From contig NZ_SSXE01000019.1 of NCBI RefSeq assembly GCF_021699195.1, positions 1 to 64,000 of the forward strand: 64,000 nucleotides of DNA. Reading direction: 5' to 3'. The stretch comes from Nonomuraea sp. MG754425 (GTDB lineage: Bacteria > Actinomycetota > Actinomycetes > Streptosporangiales > Streptosporangiaceae). Below, piece by piece: positions 60,608 to 64,000 of this stretch (position 1 is the stretch's first letter; each line of letters begins with the position of its first letter). The position numbers were made by a program, and so were the translations under genes. Under the pieces are notes generated by a model. It made no database searches and was not told the origin of the DNA. It saw only the letters and a list, made by a program, of their open reading frames with translations.

Positions 60608-61356
60608 TCGATGAACGTCCGGATCAGCTCGGTGACCTCACGGGGGCGTTCGAGCAGGACGACGTGGCCGCTGTCCAGCTCGGCGTACTCGCTGCCGGGG
60701 ATGGCCGCGTGCAGGGCCCGGGAGTGCTCGACCGGGATCAGGTAGTCCCGCGTGTTGCCGATCACCAGCGTGGGGGCGGTGATCTTCGGCAGCAGGTCCC
60801 TGACGTCCACGCGCAGGTCGAGCTGGATCTGGCGGAGCGTGCCGGGCGGCCCCTCGCCCGCCGTCAGGGTGCCGGCGCCGGCCGCGCCGACGAACTCCGG
60901 GCTGAAGGCCAGGAGCGCTCCGTAGGCGGCGAAGCTCTCCGGATCGGTGGCGGCCAGCCGGGACCACGTACGCAGGCCCAGCTCCAGCCGCGAGTCGGCC
61001 AGGTGCGTCCACCCGGCGATCAGCACCAGCCGCCTGACCAGTTCGGGCCGCTCGGCCGCGACCTTGGCGGCCACGGCCGCGCCCAGCGAGAACCCGACCA
61101 GGTCGGACGGCTCCTCGAACGCGGCGGCCACCTGGCCGGCGAGCAGGTCGAGGGTGAGGTCGCCGCCCGGGTCGGAGGTCTGACCACTGCCCGCGTAGTC
61201 GGGGGTGATGACGGTGCGCAGGTCGGCGAGGCCGGGCACGAGGTGGGCGTAGTTGGTGACGGCGTCGCCGCCGGTGCCGTGCACCATGACCAGGCCGGGG
61301 CCGGTGCCCGCCTTGAGGTAGTGGACGGTGCCGCCGTCGTGGGGGACCGTGGGCAT
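60598..61356 (-). CDS. Alpha/beta hydrolase
   Basis: The 252-residue protein has GTGPGLVMVHGTGGDAVTNY (HG oxyanion), the nucleophile elbow GFSLGAA (Ser in LVGFSLG), the acid Asp in VIGNTRDYLIPVEHS and the terminal His in AELDSGHVVLLERP. It is a typical esterase/lipase-like cytoplasmic enzyme of unknown substrate. The start ATG at 61356 follows AAAGG. It overlaps the CydB 3' end by 10 bp, tail to tail, and diverges from a TetR gene. Confidence 0.9.
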   Translation of the reverse strand: MPTVPHDGGTVHYLKAGTGPGLVMVHGTGGDAVTNYAHLVPGLADLRTVITPDYAGSGQTSDPGGDLTLDLLAGQVAAAFEEPSDLVGFSLGAAVAAKVAAERPELVRRLVLIAGWTHLADSRLELGLRTWSRLAATDPESFAAYGALLAFSPEFVGAAGAGTLTAGEGPPGTLRQIQLDLRVDVRDLLPKITAPTLVIGNTRDYLIPVEHSRALHAAIPGSEYAELDSGHVVLLERPREVTELIRTFIDQR

Positions 61357-61398
61357 CGCGGGCAACCTTTCTTTAGCGTTCGTTACAAAAACCATAAC

Positions 61399-61412
61399 AT
61401 AGCGATCGCTAT
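61399..61412. promoter_or_regulatory. TetR operator palindrome
   Basis: ATAGCGATCGCTAT is a perfect 14-bp palindrome placed 11 bp before the TetR start and 42 bp before the divergent hydrolase start. The surrounding AT-rich stretch (AAAACCATAACATAG) is unusual in this GC-rich window and looks like promoter DNA. Confidence 0.75.
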
Positions 61413-61423
61413 AGAATGGGGGC

Positions 61424-62023
61424 ATGGCCAGGCAACGGGCATTCGACAGGGAGGCGGCGCTGGAGAGCGCGCTGCTCACGTTCTGGCGGCACGGCTACGA
61501 GGCCACCTCGATCGCCGAGCTGACCACCGCGATGGGGATCAGGCCACCCAGCCTGTACGCGGCCTTCGGCGACAAGCGGCGGCTGTTCGAGGAGGCCGTG
61601 ACGCGCTACCAGCGGACCTACGGGGCCTTCAGCACCCGCGCGCTGGCCGAGGAGCCCACGGGCCGGCAGGCGATCGAGCGCCTCCTGCGGGAGGCGGCGG
61701 CCGAGTACGCGAGCCCGGCCCACCCCTCCGGCTGCATGGTCATCACGGCGGCCGTGAACTGCGGCCCGGAGTCGGCCGAGGTGGAGGAGCTGCTGCGCGG
61801 CTTCAGGCTGGAGGCCAGGGCGGCGTTCAAACGGCGGATCGACGAGGACGTGGCGGCCGGGCGCATCCCGGACACCACCGACACGGCGGGGCTGGCCGCG
61901 TTCTACGCTGCGACGGTCCAGGGCATGTCCACCCAGTCGCGCGACGGCGCCTCCTACGCGGAACTGCTCGCCGTCGCCACCCTCGCCATGTCCGCCTGGC
62001 CGCCCGCCGAGGGCCGGACCTGA
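61424..62023 (+). CDS. TetR-family regulator
   Basis: The 199-residue protein has the TetR HTH (AALESALLTFWRHGYEATSI, AELTTAMGIRPPSLYAAFGD, KRRLFEEAV) and ligand-binding helices with SGCMVITAAVNCGPESAEVE, which marks the AcrR/YcdC-like group. It is divergent from the hydrolase with a palindrome between, so it represses the hydrolase and itself. Confidence 0.92.
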   Translation: MARQRAFDREAALESALLTFWRHGYEATSIAELTTAMGIRPPSLYAAFGDKRRLFEEAVTRYQRTYGAFSTRALAEEPTGRQAIERLLREAAAEYASPAHPSGCMVITAAVNCGPESAEVEELLRGFRLEARAAFKRRIDEDVAAGRIPDTTDTAGLAAFYAATVQGMSTQSRDGASYAELLAVATLAMSAWPPAEGRT

Positions 62024-62104
62024 CGGCCGCCGCCACCCTCGCCATGCCCGTCTGACCGACCGCTAGACATGACGGCCGTCACTACCCTCGCCATGCCCGT
62101 CGGA
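61970..62104. repeat. Repeats derived from the TetR gene 3' end
   Basis: A stretch resembling the TetR gene's last codons, GCCACCCTCGCCATG, occurs three times: inside the gene near 61975, and twice downstream in units of about 34 bp, GACGGCCGCCGCCACC... (from 62022) and GACGGCCGTCACTACC... (from 62071), 49 bp apart. The two downstream copies continue with CTCGCCATGCCCGTC. They look like tandem duplications of the gene's end. No function is evident. Confidence 0.65.
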
Positions 62105-62111
62105 CCGGCCG

Positions 62112-63293
62112 TTAGTGGCCGGACATGACCGCCTGCCTGGCCCGTAACGCGATCTCCAGCTCGAAACGGATGTCGGGGTCGGCGAGCTGGTCGCCGTACA
62201 GCTCTTCGAGCTGGCGTAGCCGGTAGCGCACGGTCTGCGGGTGCACGTGCAGCTTGGCCGCCACCTCGCCGGCCCCCCGCCCGTGCCGCAACCACGCCAG
62301 CAGGGTCTCGGCCAGCCGGTCCTGCTGGGTGGGCCGCAGGTGGGCCAGGGGCGCGAGGCGCACCTCGGCCATCGCGCTGACCAGTTCCTCGTCCTTGAAC
62401 ACCACGAGCGTGGCCATGTGGTCCGCGCAGCGCAGCAGCCCGCGGGGCAGCACGCCGCGCCGGGACAGGTCGAGCGCCTCACCGGCCCAGCGCAGCGACG
62501 TCGCGGACGAGGCCAGGGGCACGGTGGGCCCGATGGCCACGCGCCGGCCGCGCAGGGCGCGCTCCAGTGTCTGGGCCTGTCCGGGACCCGCCGGGTCGGG
62601 CACCAGCAGGCAGGGCAGCGCCCGCTCCGGCCCGGTGAGCACGTCGGGCGGCAGCGGCGGCAGCCGGCAGGCTCCGTGCTGGTCGTCGAGCGCCACGCAG
62701 GCGACGGTCCTGGGCAGCCGCCAGGCGGCGGCCTTGGCCAGGTCGGCGATCACCTCCGGGCCCGCGGACGGCCGGCTGAGCAGCAGGTCGAGCAGGCGGG
62801 CGCGGCGGCGTTCCATCTCGCCGGCGGCGTGCGCCCTGGCCTCGTCGAAGCCCTCGGCGGCGGCGTCGGCGAGGGCGTCGAGGTAGACGAAGATGGTCTC
62901 GCCCAGGTCGTACAGGGATTGCGGGGACAGGCCGAGCGGCCCGGCGATCTCGGTCAGCCGTCGCCAGCCGACCCGGGCGCCGAGCCGCATCGCGGCCTGG
63001 AACGCCTCCAGGTTGCGGCCCTCCGCCGCCTCCCCCTTGCCGATCATGCGGAACGGCTCCGGGTCCCAGGGGGCGTCCGGGTTCTCGACGCGGTCGAGGA
63101 AGCCCTCGATGGCCTGCTCGACCGCCATGCGCACGACCTTGATGTAGATCTCGTCCGACGGCCGGGCGTACTCGGGAATGCGGGCCTGGATCTCCTCGAT
63201 CACCTCTTCGGAGACCCGGCCGATACCCGACCTGAGCGTTTTCACGATGTCCGCGGGTGTACGGCTTTCGCTGAGGTCACTCTTGATCGCCAT
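62112..63293 (-). CDS. PucR/CdaR-type HTH regulator
   Basis: The 393-residue protein has an N-terminal helical region (RIPEYARPSDEIYIKVVRMA), a GGDEF-like middle section, and the PucR C-terminal HTH (AGEVAAKLHVHPQTVRYRLR, then QLEELYGDQLADP). It begins at ATG 63293, five bases after GGAGG. PucR-type regulators respond to purines or other metabolites in several actinomycetes; target unknown. Confidence 0.88.
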   Translation of the reverse strand: MAIKSDLSESRTPADIVKTLRSGIGRVSEEVIEEIQARIPEYARPSDEIYIKVVRMAVEQAIEGFLDRVENPDAPWDPEPFRMIGKGEAAEGRNLEAFQAAMRLGARVGWRRLTEIAGPLGLSPQSLYDLGETIFVYLDALADAAAEGFDEARAHAAGEMERRRARLLDLLLSRPSAGPEVIADLAKAAAWRLPRTVACVALDDQHGACRLPPLPPDVLTGPERALPCLLVPDPAGPGQAQTLERALRGRRVAIGPTVPLASSATSLRWAGEALDLSRRGVLPRGLLRCADHMATLVVFKDEELVSAMAEVRLAPLAHLRPTQQDRLAETLLAWLRHGRGAGEVAAKLHVHPQTVRYRLRQLEELYGDQLADPDIRFELEIALRARQAVMSGH

Positions 63294-63359
63294 CGTCCCT
63301 CCTGCCGCCATTGTGACCCAGGCAACAGAAGAATGGGTAGCAAACGCTTGTTTCTATCA

Positions 63360-63557
63360 CTACTGGAGGAACGCGCGGAACTCCTCGACGTCGATCAGGC
63401 CGTCGCCGTCCTTGTCCAGCTTGCGCACCCCCTCCTGCGCGGCCTCCAGCGTCACCGGCCGGCCGAGCACCTCCATCAGCCGGACGAGCTCGACGGCGGA
63501 GATGCGGCCGTCGTCGTCGGCGTCGATCAGGTCGAAGGTGGTCACGTGGTCGCTCAT
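63360..63557 (-). CDS. Small EF-hand calcium-binding protein
   Basis: The 65-residue protein consists of two EF hands, with loops DADDDGRISAVE (12-23) and DKDGDGLIDVEE (48-59). Both keep the acidic calcium ligands and Gly at position 6. Bacterial proteins of this kind (calerythrin or calmodulin-like) buffer or sense calcium. A Shine-Dalgarno-like GAAGGG precedes the ATG. Confidence 0.92.
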   Translation of the reverse strand: MSDHVTTFDLIDADDDGRISAVELVRLMEVLGRPVTLEAAQEGVRKLDKDGDGLIDVEEFRAFLQ

Positions 63558-63588
63558 GGAGTAGCCCTTCTACGAGTCCGATCTCGCG

Positions 63589-64000
63589 TCAGACCTTAGT
63601 GGTCACCTGCCGCAGCGCGTCGATGAATGCCCTGACATGCGGGCTTGTGTCACCTTCGCGCCAGGCGATGGCCAGCTCTCCGGGAGACAGCCCGCTGACC
63701 GGCCGGTAGGCCATGCCCGGCCGTTTGTACAGCGCGGCGTTCCCCTCGGCCACCAGCACGACCCCGAGCCCGCTGATCACCGCCTCGAACACCTCCTCTG
63801 GCGTGTTGGCGGTCACGCCGATCACCGGCTCGTCGTCGCGGGCGTCTCTCCCGAGCCAGAAGTCCCGCAGCGGCCCCGCCGCCCGCGGCAGCGCGATGAA
63901 CGGCTCCCCGCGCAGCGCCGCAAACGGGACCTCCGCCAGTTCCGCCAGCGGGTGGTCCGCGGGCATGGCGACCCCGCGCCGCTCGGTGGCCAGCACGTGC
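63589..64000 (-). CDS. LysR-family regulator, C-terminal part (cut by window edge)
   Basis: The visible C-terminal part (about 137 residues) is the substrate-binding domain of a LysR regulator: HPLAELAEVPFAALRGEPFI, TPEEVFEAVISGLGVVLVAE, and PVSGLSPGELAIAWREGDTS. The N-terminal HTH lies beyond 64000. The ATG-like residue at 63996 is probably internal. Confidence 0.85.
   Translation of the reverse strand, partial: HVLATERRGVAMPADHPLAELAEVPFAALRGEPFIALPRAAGPLRDFWLGRDARDDEPVIGVTANTPEEVFEAVISGLGVVLVAEGNAALYKRPGMAYRPVSGLSPGELAIAWREGDTSPHVRAFIDALRQVTTKV

Overview
The window is a stretch of very GC-rich chromosome from a filamentous actinomycete. The evidence is third-position GC bias, frequent GTG starts, 4-nt ATGA/GTGA gene overlaps, F420-dependent PPOX enzymes, an AfsR/BTAD regulator, CBM2/FnIII-bearing secreted glycosidases, and many LacI/TetR regulators beside carbohydrate genes. 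The overall flavour fits Streptosporangiaceae (Nonomuraea-like), but no rRNA or other placing marker is present. I found no tRNA, rRNA, CRISPR array, IS element or prophage.

Layout. 0-2.5 kb: a LacI regulator convergent with a two-gene unit that I consider the most interesting locus here. It is a 28-codon peptide gene ending in Asn, a perfect 11-bp hairpin, then a ThiF-type adenylating enzyme with an RRE-like N-terminus, the same layout as mccA-hairpin-mccB of microcin C. 2.6-9.3 kb: a DUF6493-like giant, a MerR/ABM-monooxygenase divergent pair, two paralogous proteins of unknown family, small membrane and coiled-coil proteins, and a VOC protein. 9.4-12.5 kb: a secreted PL8 polysaccharide lyase and a secreted phospholipase A2. 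12.5-17 kb: redox enzymes (P450, AhpD-like, DUF1772, PPOX, FAD monooxygenase). 17-20 kb: a NAD-dependent DNA ligase and an Mrr-like membrane endonuclease. 20-27 kb: two serine hydrolases and a Clp_N/HTH protein, with twin palindromes in a divergent promoter, then a tightly coupled MoxR ATPase-VWA-repeat protein operon. 27-33 kb: an intradiol dioxygenase, PPOX, a heterodimeric ABC exporter, a DnaJ-type zinc protein, the remnant of an anion permease, and DUF1348.

33-38 kb: a PaoABC-like molybdenum aldehyde oxidoreductase operon divergent from a TetR gene across a 43-bp perfectly nested palindrome. 38-45.6 kb: a plant-polysaccharide island with a GH5 mannanase (FnIII-CBM2), a LacI regulator, an ABC sugar importer (lipoprotein and two permeases, no ATPase) and a GH127 arabinofuranosidase. 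45.7-52 kb: an orphan histidine kinase behind a 15-bp hairpin, a class I amidotransferase-like protein with LysR and TusA-like genes, another LacI, and small orphan proteins. 52-58.5 kb: an AfsR-like regulator, a 31-bp tandem repeat array, then a fatty-acid desaturase followed by a DesK/DesR-like two-component pair. 58.6-60.6 kb: a cytochrome bd pair whose CydA lacks the quinol-binding Q-loop. 60.6-64 kb: a hydrolase/TetR divergent pair, a PucR-type regulator, an EF-hand protein and a LysR gene cut by the window edge.

How it fits together: most units are self-contained accessory modules, each with a local regulator and an identifiable palindromic operator. Three LacI-associated sites share a TTAANCGNTTAA-type motif, which suggests that the mannanase, the sugar importer and a distant LacI gene may be linked in carbon-source control.
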